DNA of 64,000 nt from Chryseobacterium sp. (GTDB lineage: Bacteria > Bacteroidota > Bacteroidia > Flavobacteriales > Weeksellaceae). The notes beneath the pieces were generated by a model. It saw only the letters and a list, made by a program, of their open reading frames with translations. It made no database searches and was not told the DNA's origin. How positions within the stretch are numbered: the first letter of the stretch is position 1; each line of letters begins with the position of its first letter. This document shows, piece after piece, positions 17,653-24,609 of this stretch. The position numbers and the translations under genes were made by a program. The DNA lies in contig JAPUEB010000020.1 of NCBI GenBank assembly GCA_027492795.1, positions 22,930 through 86,929 on the forward strand. Direction: 5' to 3'.

Positions 17653-17961
17653 TTAGATACAACTTTTCGGTTTCGGGATTCCTGCAACTTTGCTGGAGAT
17701 TTTCAGTGGTCCTTTTGGGAACAGCACATAAAATTCCTTGATATCCACAACTCCAGATTTTCCAACGCCGCGAATTGTTAATGCCACTTCTTTTTTCTGT
17801 TGGTCGCGAAGATAATTCAGTACTTCAAAATGTCTTGGCGAAAGTTCTACGTTTTCTTCCTGTGCCAATTCTTTTGCAACGTCTTCGTTCCATTCTTCCA
17901 TATTCAGTAAGTAACCTTCTTCGTTTACGTTGATTACTTTTCCTGCGATTGTTTTTTCCAT
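17653..17961 (-). CDS. TusE/DsrC/DsvC family sulfur-relay protein
   Basis: A 102-aa protein of normal family length. It has the DsrC core GYLLNMEEWNEDVAKELA and LSPRHFEVLNYLR. The C-terminal arm ends in GIPKPKSCI, with the carrier cysteine C101 as the penultimate residue. The second cysteine of true DsrC, ten residues earlier, is absent. That is the TusE-like state (sulfur transfer rather than trisulfide chemistry with DsrAB), and no dsrAB gene is present here. A possible TACTTTTG box lies at 18060-18067. Confidence 0.9.
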   Translation of the reverse strand: MEKTIAGKVINVNEEGYLLNMEEWNEDVAKELAQEENVELSPRHFEVLNYLRDQQKKEVALTIRGVGKSGVVDIKEFYVLFPKGPLKISSKVAGIPKPKSCI

Positions 17962-17974
17962 TATTTTTAAAATT

Positions 17975-18005
17975 TATAGTCCCCCTTTCCCCCAAAGGGG
18001 GAGCA
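17975..18005. repeat. CCCCCTTT/AAAGGGGG palindromic repeat upstream of the TusE-like gene
   Basis: A G-rich inverted repeat (CCCCCTTTCCCCCAAAGGGGG). A sister copy lies at 18131-18157, inside the end of the next gene. Confidence 0.7.
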
Positions 18006-18122
18006 ATGTTAATATTTTACTTTCTTTATCATTTGGGAGAAATTTGTTTATTTTAAATTCAAAAGTATTATCAGATATTTATTTCCAATACATACAATTG
18101 TGCAATTTTTCAACAGATAGTA

Positions 18123-19385
18123 TTAGAGATTTTCCCCCTTTGGGGGAACGGGGGAAATTTCCTTTCCATCCAAAGACATTTGCGGTGTTACAAACGGAAT
18201 TTTTCTTGCCGGAAGAAGCATATTCCAATACACCCATTTAAAAACCATTTTTCCTAAATGATTGAATTTACTTTCGGTTAAAAGATTAAGCGGTCCAATT
18301 CCTCCAAATGGAAATTTTCCTTTCACGGGTTCTACTTCGTAATTGAAATCAATCAACAATGCTTTTCCTTTTCCTGTTTCAATAAAACAATTGGCGTGTC
18401 CGTCAAAATTGGGTTTCAAAGGTTTTCCTTCAATATAATTCAGAATATTTTCTGTTAAAATTTCTGCTTCAAAATGCGCAACAGAACCTGCTTTTGAAGC
18501 GGGAACATCTGTAGCATCGCCGATTACGAAAATATTGTCTTTTACTTTGGATTGAAGCGTGTGTTTATCAGTCGGAACGTAGTTCAAATCATTTCCAAAA
18601 CCGGAGCGCAAAATACATTCGTCGCCCATATTTGTCGGAACGGTTACGAGCAAATCAAAATCAACTTCATCTCCGCCGTAATCGTACATTTTTCCGTTTT
18701 CGCCTTCAATATGTTCCACTGCAAAATCGGGTACAATTTTTATGTTTTTTTCTTCTAAAAGATGATTGAGTTCCGCCGTAGTTTTGGCTTTGGTAAATGC
18801 GCCTGAAAGTGGCGTTACATAAGTAATTTCCACTTTGTCGCGCATTCCTTTTTTATAGAAATAATCGTCTGCCAAAAATGCAAATTCCAAAGGTGCAACA
18901 GGACATTTTATCGGCATTTCGGTAATGTGAACCACCAATTTTCCGCCTTCCCAAGTTTCCAATTTTTTGGCGAGCGCGCAACTGCCTTCAAATGTGTAAA
19001 AATCAAAAATATTTTTGTACCAAGTGTCGCCTTTCATTCCTTCTACTTCTTCCGGAGCGGTTTTGCAACCGGTGGCGATGATGAGAATGTCGTATTTCAG
19101 TTTTTGTCCGTTTTTTAGCAAAACTTCGTCGCTGTCTTTATCAATTAAATCAATTTCTTCGCGAACGAGGTTTACTTTTTTAGGAATAAATTCGTCAATT
19201 GTCCTTTTTACGTCTTCAGGTTGATACGTTCCAAAAGGAATAAACAAAAATCCCGGTTGATAATAATGGGTTTTATATTGGTCAACAATGGTGATTTTCC
19301 ATTCATTGTCGTGAAGTTCTTTTACCAAATGATTTGCCATCATCGTTCCCGAAGTTCCTGCGCCAAGTATGAGTAAATTTTTCAT
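18123..19385 (-). CDS. Sulfide:quinone oxidoreductase-like FAD flavoprotein
   Basis: A 420-aa flavoprotein. The N-terminal dinucleotide motif is ILGAGTSGTMMANHL; the second nucleotide region includes LIIATGCKTAPEE, and the FAD-ribityl motif is NIFVIGDATDVPASKAGS. Cysteines C161 (in PIKCPV) and C333 (in HANCFIETG) sit where SQR enzymes hold their redox pair. It probably oxidises sulfide or persulfide at the membrane and passes electrons to quinone. Transcription appears to start at a TAAATTTG box with a TGTAAC-led operator. The last residues (SPVPPKGENL) are encoded by a palindromic repeat. Confidence 0.88.
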   Translation of the reverse strand: MKNLLILGAGTSGTMMANHLVKELHDNEWKITIVDQYKTHYYQPGFLFIPFGTYQPEDVKRTIDEFIPKKVNLVREEIDLIDKDSDEVLLKNGQKLKYDILIIATGCKTAPEEVEGMKGDTWYKNIFDFYTFEGSCALAKKLETWEGGKLVVHITEMPIKCPVAPLEFAFLADDYFYKKGMRDKVEITYVTPLSGAFTKAKTTAELNHLLEEKNIKIVPDFAVEHIEGENGKMYDYGGDEVDFDLLVTVPTNMGDECILRSGFGNDLNYVPTDKHTLQSKVKDNIFVIGDATDVPASKAGSVAHFEAEILTENILNYIEGKPLKPNFDGHANCFIETGKGKALLIDFNYEVEPVKGKFPFGGIGPLNLLTESKFNHLGKMVFKWVYWNMLLPARKIPFVTPQMSLDGKEISPVPPKGENL

Positions 19386-19425
19386 TTTTTTAAAGAAAGA
19401 AGAAGCTTATTTCTAATTTCTACTA

Positions 19426-19433
19426 CAAATTTA
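19426..19433 (-). promoter_or_regulatory. -7 box TAAATTTG for the SQR-like gene
   Basis: A TAnnTTTG match. The operator at 19455-19470 is centred 36.5 bp upstream of its final G. Confidence 0.6.
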
Positions 19434-19439
19434 CGGCAC

Positions 19440-19484
19440 AAAAAAGCGGGCTTTTGTAACATCTGTTACACAAAAACCCACTTT
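19440..19484 (-). terminator. Terminator of the DUF3365 gene, with an operator at its tip
   Basis: On the minus strand AAAGTGGG...TGTAAC pairs with GTTACA...CCCGCTTT and six Ts follow. The TGTAAC/GTTACA tip is also the operator of the next gene. Confidence 0.65.
19455..19470 (-). promoter_or_regulatory. Candidate Crp/Fnr operator for the SQR-like gene
   Basis: TGTAACATCTGTTACA has perfect 7-bp arms around 2 bp. Its centre lies at about -41.5 from the predicted transcription start, the class-II activator position. Confidence 0.65.
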
Positions 19485-19508
19485 CGGTATGAGTTTTATC
19501 ATCAACCG

Positions 19509-20084
19509 CTATTCTTTTGCGATACGCAGCAAACCTCTGATTTCGTTTTCCTTATATCCCGTCGCTTTATCGTTGGGATAAAGTTCGGAAATTTTCGCCA
19601 CGACTTCGGGTTTTAAGTCTTTTCCTTTTTCACCGTGACATTGCAAACACATTGCGTTGGTAACCAAAGGCGCGTAAAAAACGCCATCCTGCATCGTTGC
19701 TTTCAATTCTTCTTTTTTCAAAATTTGTTGACGATACATTTCGATGTATTTTCGTTCCGTTTCGTTGGCTTCATTTTCCGGATTTCTGTTTTTATCGGAA
19801 ACTCTTTTGATTTTCACGCCATGTTTCTCCTCCATTTGTTTGGTGAGCGGAAGTGCCTCAATATTGCAAAAAGCCATCGCTCCCACTGTTCCGCTGTCGG
19901 CAATTTTTTGGGTTAAGTCAGTCACCAAAAGTTTTTTGGTTTCATCGGCGTATTTTTTCAAACTGTCTATAGGAAGGGTTTTTACTTCCGTTTCTTTTTC
20001 TGCAACTGAATTTTTAATTTCTTCCTTTTTAGAACAACTCAAGAATAAAAGGGATGCTGCGAATGCAAAAATTATTTTTTTCAT
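19509..20084 (-). CDS. DUF3365 c-type haem lipoprotein
   Basis: A 191-aa lipoprotein (signal ending LFLSCS, then a Lys/Glu-rich linker) with a DUF3365/Tll0287-like domain. The c-type haem motif CLQCH is at residues 146-150. Upstream GAMAFCNIEA and KIKRVSDKNRNPEN are characteristic of the family. It probably acts as a periplasmic haem sensor or electron carrier. Its own Crp/Fnr-type operator and its position beside the SQR-like gene suggest a role in electron flow or redox sensing during sulfur oxidation. Confidence 0.88.
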   Translation of the reverse strand: MKKIIFAFAASLLFLSCSKKEEIKNSVAEKETEVKTLPIDSLKKYADETKKLLVTDLTQKIADSGTVGAMAFCNIEALPLTKQMEEKHGVKIKRVSDKNRNPENEANETERKYIEMYRQQILKKEELKATMQDGVFYAPLVTNAMCLQCHGEKGKDLKPEVVAKISELYPNDKATGYKENEIRGLLRIAKE

Positions 20085-20098
20085 AACATGATTTTCAT

Positions 20099-20106
20099 CA
20101 AAAATA
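20099..20106 (-). promoter_or_regulatory. -7 box TATTTTTG for the DUF3365 gene
   Basis: A TAnnTTTG match, with the operator at 20128-20143 centred 36.5 bp upstream of its final G. Confidence 0.6.
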
Positions 20107-20127
20107 CGATTTCATTGGAAGAATGTC

Positions 20128-20143
20128 TGTGATGTGAGTTACA
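20128..20143 (-). promoter_or_regulatory. Candidate Crp/Fnr operator for the DUF3365 gene
   Basis: Read in the direction of transcription it is TGTAACTCACATCACA. It shares TGTAAC and ATCAC with the rhodanese operator, at the same distance from its promoter box. Confidence 0.6.
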
Positions 20144-20230
20144 GTTGTTAAAAAAGAAGCCTAAAAATATTGAGGATTTTCTAAAATTGATGAGCAAAGC
20201 AAAAACTTACTTTAAAACTATAACCATCCC

Positions 20231-20274
20231 GTCATTAACAAGTTAATGACACTTAGGTTGCTTCGTTCCTCGCA
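20231..20274. repeat. GTCATT...AATGAC inverted repeat fragment
   Basis: GTCATTAAC and GTTAATGAC form a perfect 9-bp stem around AA. It is followed by GCTTCGTTCCTCGCAATGAC, similar to the palindromic elements at 47750 and 49193. Confidence 0.6.
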
Positions 20275-20328
20275 ATGACAGGGGAATTCAACACGTCAAT
20301 CTCAAATTTCAAATCTCAAATCAAAAAT

Positions 20329-20336
20329 TTATCTTT
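20329..20336 (+). promoter_or_regulatory. -7 box TATCTTTG abutting the pnuC start codon
   Basis: The final G is 6 bp before the A of the ATG, so the transcript is predicted to be leaderless or nearly so. Confidence 0.5.
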
Positions 20337-20341
20337 GAAAA

Positions 20342-21016
20342 ATGAATTTCTACGATCTTTTTCTGAAACCTTACGAAACCTACACGAATTTTCAGATTTT
20401 TTTGGAAGTTACGGCAACTTTTTTCGGAATTTTGAGTGTTTATTTTTCCATCAAAAAGAATATTTGGGTTTATCCAACGGGAATTATTTCTACAGCACTC
20501 TACGTCTATATCCTCTTTAATTTCGGGCTTCTGGGCGATATGATGATTAATTTTTATTATACGGTGATGAGCATTTACGGCTGGATTTTGTGGGCAAAAA
20601 GTTCGGAAGACCACGTTCACGTTGAAGTTTCTTGGGCAAAGAAAAAAGAGTGGATTTACGGCGGAATTTTATTTTTTTTAAGCTTGTTACTCGTTACCAT
20701 CGTTTATTATTACAAACCGTTGATCGACAATAAATTTTCCATGCAAAACGTAACGCTTGGTTTGGATCATTTGGATTGGGCGAACTGGCTGGATGTTGTT
20801 ACCACCGCAATTTTCCTTGTCGGGATGTGGTTTATGGCGAAACGCAGAATTGAAAACTGGATTTTTTGGATTATTGGCGATATTATTTGCATTCCGATGA
20901 TGATTTACAAAGGTTTGGGAATAACCTCATTGCAATATGTAGTCTTTACGGTGATGGCGATAATTGGCTTGCTGGAATGGATGAAAAATTTGAAAAAAGA
21001 AAATTCTAAACTCTAA
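20342..21016 (+). CDS. pnuC: Nicotinamide riboside transporter PnuC
   Basis: A 224-aa membrane protein of typical PnuC length with about seven helices. The C-terminal part carries the substrate-site pattern of the family: a Trp-rich helix (ENWIFWIIGDIICIPMMIYKGL) followed by TSLQYVVFTVMAIIGLLEW. PnuC imports nicotinamide riboside by facilitated diffusion for NAD synthesis. The usual partner kinase is not encoded here. It is 20 bp upstream of the TauE/SafE gene, and the two probably form one transcript. Confidence 0.9.
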   Translation: MNFYDLFLKPYETYTNFQIFLEVTATFFGILSVYFSIKKNIWVYPTGIISTALYVYILFNFGLLGDMMINFYYTVMSIYGWILWAKSSEDHVHVEVSWAKKKEWIYGGILFFLSLLLVTIVYYYKPLIDNKFSMQNVTLGLDHLDWANWLDVVTTAIFLVGMWFMAKRRIENWIFWIIGDIICIPMMIYKGLGITSLQYVVFTVMAIIGLLEWMKNLKKENSKL

Positions 21017-21036
21017 AAACAAAATTTTAGAAATTA

Positions 21037-21765
21037 ATGGAAGAAAAATACTGGCTTTTCTATCTTTTGGCGCTGGTTGCGGAAATTATCGGAACGGTAA
21101 GTGGTTTCGGTTCTTCCATCCTTTTTGTTCCTGTAGCTGCCTTGTTTTTTGATTTTCATGAGGTTTTGGGAATTACGGCACTTTTTCACGTGTTCAGCAA
21201 TATTTCGAAAATTTTTCTATTTCATAAAGGAATAAACAAAAAAATAGGTTTCACGCTTGGAATTCCGGCGGTAATTTCGGTGGCAATTGGCGCACTTCTA
21301 AGCAAATACGTTCCGCAAAAAGAACTGGAACTGGGTATGTGCATTGTTTTGGTTTTAGTGTCTATTTATTTAATTAAAAACTTCGACAAACCGCTTCTGC
21401 AAAACAATAAAAATCTTATTTCGGGCGGAATTGCCTCCGGATTTTTAGCCGGAATTATCGGAACAGGCGGCGCAATTCGTGGGATTGCTTTGACTGCATT
21501 CAATTTGCCTAAAGACATTTTCATCGCCACATCTTCGATGATTGATTTGGGTGTGGATTCCACGAGGGCGGTAATTTATTTCTTCAACGGATTTATGCAG
21601 GAAAAGTTCATTTGGATGCTTCCGCCGCTGATTGTTATTTCATTTTTGGGGAGTTGGCTCGGAAAACAGATTTTGAAAAAAACTTCCGAAAAATTGTTCC
21701 GATACATCGTTTTGGGTGTGATAATCGTTACTTCGATGGTTCAGATTACCAAATATTTTTTGTGA
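21037..21765 (+). CDS. TauE/SafE (TSUP) family anion exporter
   Basis: A 242-aa protein with about eight helices and the TSUP signature in both halves: GSGFGSSILFVPVAALFF-like glycine-rich helices near residues 20-40, and FLAGIIGTGGAIRGIALTAF near 135-155. TSUP proteins move sulfite, sulfoacetate, thiosulfate or other small anions. Since SQR-like, rhodanese and TusE-like genes lie just upstream, export of sulfite or thiosulfate is a reasonable inference. It is not supported by a shared operon, since pnuC leads the transcript. Confidence 0.87.
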   Translation: MEEKYWLFYLLALVAEIIGTVSGFGSSILFVPVAALFFDFHEVLGITALFHVFSNISKIFLFHKGINKKIGFTLGIPAVISVAIGALLSKYVPQKELELGMCIVLVLVSIYLIKNFDKPLLQNNKNLISGGIASGFLAGIIGTGGAIRGIALTAFNLPKDIFIATSSMIDLGVDSTRAVIYFFNGFMQEKFIWMLPPLIVISFLGSWLGKQILKKTSEKLFRYIVLGVIIVTSMVQITKYFL

Positions 21766-21866
21766 AATTTTAATAATAACTCAATGAAAAAATTATGGAA
21801 GTTTCATTGATATAAGAATTCTACAAATTATTTTTCATACAGCGAAAAAAGTTTAAAAGTGGAAAC

Positions 21867-21966
21867 CCTTATTCCATTAGTAAAAAAAGATTAAGATTCC
21901 ACAAAAAAATCCTTATTTCCTTATTGTTATTGCAAAAATAAAAATTGATCTAATAATGGAATAAGG
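21867..21966. repeat. Inverted repeat with CCTTATTCCATTA arms
   Basis: Thirteen-bp perfect arms lie at 21867-21879 and 21954-21966, and related CCTTATT/AATAAGG words recur between and after them. It is part of a gene-free 741-bp gap (21766-22506) that also holds the palindrome below and the dapF promoter. Confidence 0.7.
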
Positions 21967-22085
21967 TTAAGTCTTCTCCTTCAACACTAAAGGTTACTAA
22001 AGGAATAAGGTTTTGATTTCACGGCTTTTTTAGGTTAAACCTCTTGTGCTTTTGCAAAAAAATTGCAATGATCTGATTAAAAAAA

Positions 22086-22264
22086 TTATAACACAAAGTT
22101 CGCAATGAAGATTTAAAAAAAAATTAATAAATTAGTTCGCAAAGGCACTTCGTTTAGCAAAAATCAAAGTTTAAAATAGCAATTCGTTTGTTAAGCGAAG
22201 CGGCTTTGCGAACGTAAAATATTGATTATTAAACGACTAAATCTTTGCGTTCTTTGCGATATAA
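22086..22264. repeat. Nested palindromic element, TTTGCGTTCTTTGCGAT family, copy 1
   Basis: Outer arms (ACACAAAGTTCGCAATGAAG / CTTTGCGTTCTTTGCGAT) and inner arms (GTTCGCAAAGGCACTTCG / CGAAGCGGCTTTGCGAAC) are complementary, giving a ~180-nt cruciform-like unit. A diverged copy is at 52741-52915. Confidence 0.75.
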
Positions 22265-22466
22265 TCTGTCCCAAATGCACAACAAGTTGTGTTAAATTAT
22301 ATCTAATTCAACGGTTGAAAAAGCAGTCTTCCAATTAGAATCGAGTTTCTTATTCGTGTTTTCTTGAAAAAAATTGGGTTTTCATGCAAACTTATCCAAT
22401 TTGCCTATTTCGTCCGATTCCTCAGCATAAGTTTAAACAAAATCTCCTACAATTTTTCACTTTTCG

Positions 22467-22474
22467 TATCTTTG
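22467..22474 (+). promoter_or_regulatory. -7 box TATCTTTG for dapF
   Basis: A TAnnTTTG match. It lies downstream of the longest-frame start at 22384 and upstream of the ATG at 22507, which decides the start. Confidence 0.6.
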
Positions 22475-22475
22475 C

Positions 22476-22502
22476 AAGCCGAATTCAAGTGAATTTCGGC
22501 TT
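22476..22502 (+). promoter_or_regulatory. Leader hairpin directly before the dapF start codon
   Basis: AAGCCGAATTC pairs with GAATTTCGGCTT (one bulged A) around AAGT. It would form near the 5' end of the predicted mRNA, 4 nt before the ATG. Confidence 0.5.
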
Positions 22503-22506
22503 TGTT

Positions 22507-23295
22507 ATGAAAAATACTTTAAAATTTTATAAATATCAAGGCACAGGAAACGATTTTGTGATGGTGGATAACCGCGATCTGCAGTTTCCGAAAGACCAAA
22601 AACTGATCGAAAAACTGTGTGACAGACGATTTGGAATTGGCGGTGATGGTCTGATTTTGTTGGAAAATGATCAGGAAAATTTTAAAAATGCAGACTTCAA
22701 AATGGTCTATTACAACTCCGACGGAAACGAGAGCACCATGTGCGGAAACGGCGGAAGATGCATCGTTGCTTTTGCCCATTTTTTGGATATTTTCGAAGAA
22801 AAATGCACCTTCAACGCGATTGACGGACTGCACGAAGCCGAGATAAAAAACGGAACCGTAAAACTGAAAATGATTGACGTAGAAACCATCGCAAAAGACG
22901 GCAAAAACTGCGTTCTGAATACAGGTTCACCACATTTTGTGAAATTTGTAGAAGATGTGGAAAACTTTGATGTTTACAAAAACGGTAACGAAATTCGAAA
23001 TTCTGATACTTATAAAAAAGAAGGCATCAACGTAAATTTTGTTGAGAAAATTGCGGACGACGAACTTTTTGTAAGAACCTACGAACGCGGTGTGGAAGAC
23101 GAAACTTTTAGTTGTGGAACGGGAGTTACCGCTTCTGCGCTCACCTTTATGAAAGATAAAAATTTGAATTCCATAAAAGTGAAGGTTTTAGGCGGAAATT
23201 TGAAGGTTTATGCCGAACAAGACGGCGAAAGTTTCAAAAATATTTGGCTGGAAGGACCAGCGAAACAGGTTTTTGAGGGAAAAACTTTAGTTTGA
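22507..23295 (+). CDS. dapF: Diaminopimelate epimerase
   Basis: Converts LL- to meso-diaminopimelate for lysine and peptidoglycan synthesis. From [19 protein letters not shown] it is 262 aa, the normal length. The longer frame adds 41 residues across the promoter and was rejected. The catalytic pair is C79 in [10 protein letters not shown] and C203 in [10 protein letters not shown]. It is followed 106 bp later by mltG on the same strand; both serve the cell wall. Confidence 0.97.
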   Translation: MKNTLKFYKYQGTGNDFVMVDNRDLQFPKDQKLIEKLCDRRFGIGGDGLILLENDQENFKNADFKMVYYNSDGNESTMCGNGGRCIVAFAHFLDIFEEKCTFNAIDGLHEAEIKNGTVKLKMIDVETIAKDGKNCVLNTGSPHFVKFVEDVENFDVYKNGNEIRNSDTYKKEGINVNFVEKIADDELFVRTYERGVEDETFSCGTGVTASALTFMKDKNLNSIKVKVLGGNLKVYAEQDGESFKNIWLEGPAKQVFEGKTLV

Positions 23296-23299
23296 AGAC

Positions 23300-23398
23300 G
23301 GAAGTCCGAAGACCGAAGAAAACATTCGTTATTTATTAAACATTAATCATTAAAAAACTTATTAGTCTTCGGACTTCGGTCTACGGACTTCAGACTTA
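23300..23398. repeat. GAAGTCCGAAGACC inverted repeat between dapF and mltG
   Basis: GAAGTCCGAAGACCGAAG and CTTCGGACTTCGGTC form a stem of about 15 bp around an AT-rich loop. It is a typical Bacteroidota intergenic repeat and may attenuate or stabilise the dapF transcript. Confidence 0.6.
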
Positions 23399-23401
23399 AT
23401 T

Positions 23402-24442
23402 ATGAAAAAAGGTTGTTCAATTTTTGCGATAATAGCACTTTTAATTCTGCTTGTGGGCGGATTTTTTGGTTTTAAGTTTTATAAAAAATATTACGGAAAC
23501 AACGTGGAAAAAGAAGGCTACGTTTTGATTCCCCACCAATCCAACTTTAATGCGATTCTGGATTCTATTTCGCCTTATTTGAAAAATAAAGAGGAATTTA
23601 AGGATGTCGCAAAAGATAAAAATTTGGATAAATTTTTCAATGCAGGTCGATACAGAATTAAAAGCGGAACAAGCAATACAGACCTCGTGAATATGATAAA
23701 GGCCGGAAACCAAACGGAAAATACCTTCAGAATTGGTGATTTCTTCACGGTTTATCAAATGATTGGTAGAGTAACCAAAAAAACCGAACTGGATTCATTG
23801 AGATTTGCAAAAGACTTGAACCAAATTGCAACCGAAAAAGGCTATGCAAACGCAGAAGATTTGAAAAAATATTTCTTCATCGATACGTACAACTTCTTCT
23901 GGACGGTAACGCCGAAAGAGTTTTTCAAAAAATTTGAAGACGATTACAAAGGTTTTTGGACTCCCGAAAGAATTGCCAGAGAAAAAGCAACCGGACTTTC
24001 GCGCGAACAAATTTATGCAATGGCATCGCTGGTTTACAAAGAAACCGGCGGAAAACCGGACGAAATGAAAACCGTAGCAGGACTGTACATGAACCGCTAC
24101 AAAAAAGGGATGAAACTGCAAAGTGACCCTACCGTAATTTACGCCGTTGCAAAAGCCTCAAATTTCACGAAAGAGCCTATTAGAAGGGTTTTGTACAAGG
24201 ATTTGCGCGAACCTTCACCTTACAATACATACGCAAACGCAGGAATTCCTCCGGGACCGATTTGTGTGGTGGATAAAAACTCCGTGGATGCCGTTTTGAA
24301 TTACGAAAAAAATAATTACATCTACATGTGTGCAAATCCTGCAAAATTTGGCTACCACAAGTTCACTGCAAGCGATGTAGAACACGCCAAAAATGCGAAA
24401 GAATATCAGGATTGGCTGAACTCCAAAAACATCAAAAAGTAA
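23402..24442 (+). CDS. mltG: Endolytic transglycosylase MltG (YceG-like)
   Basis: A 346-aa inner-membrane protein with one N-terminal helix (residues 5-25) and a periplasmic YceG domain. The catalytic glutamate is E214 in ASLVYKETGG, followed by the family blocks VAGLYMNRYKKGMKLQSDPTV and SPYNTYANAGIPPGPI. The enzyme cleaves nascent glycan strands and helps to end peptidoglycan polymerisation. The start is supported by the charged MKK before the membrane helix. Confidence 0.95.
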   Translation: MKKGCSIFAIIALLILLVGGFFGFKFYKKYYGNNVEKEGYVLIPHQSNFNAILDSISPYLKNKEEFKDVAKDKNLDKFFNAGRYRIKSGTSNTDLVNMIKAGNQTENTFRIGDFFTVYQMIGRVTKKTELDSLRFAKDLNQIATEKGYANAEDLKKYFFIDTYNFFWTVTPKEFFKKFEDDYKGFWTPERIAREKATGLSREQIYAMASLVYKETGGKPDEMKTVAGLYMNRYKKGMKLQSDPTVIYAVAKASNFTKEPIRRVLYKDLREPSPYNTYANAGIPPGPICVVDKNSVDAVLNYEKNNYIYMCANPAKFGYHKFTASDVEHAKNAKEYQDWLNSKNIKK

Positions 24443-24569
24443 AGTTTTAACAAACTTTAACAAACGAACGTTTAACATTTCTGGAAATTTTGCGTCTAAT
24501 TAGTTGATTCAGAATTTCAGAAAATTCAAAATCCCACAAAATTTTTTGAAAATTTTATAATTTAAAATC

Positions 24570-24594
24570 AGCGCAAGTGAAGGAAATTTGCGCT
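24570..24594 (+). promoter_or_regulatory. Leader hairpin before the TonB-dependent receptor gene
   Basis: AGCGCAA and TTGCGCT form a 7-bp stem 15 nt before the ATG. It could affect translation start or mRNA stability. Confidence 0.35.
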
Positions 24595-24609
24595 TAAAAT
24601 AATAATAAC

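Noticed and set aside
22384..22506. N-terminal extension of dapF
   Set aside because: It contains the promoter box TATCTTTG and the hairpin; the family starts at MKNTLKF.
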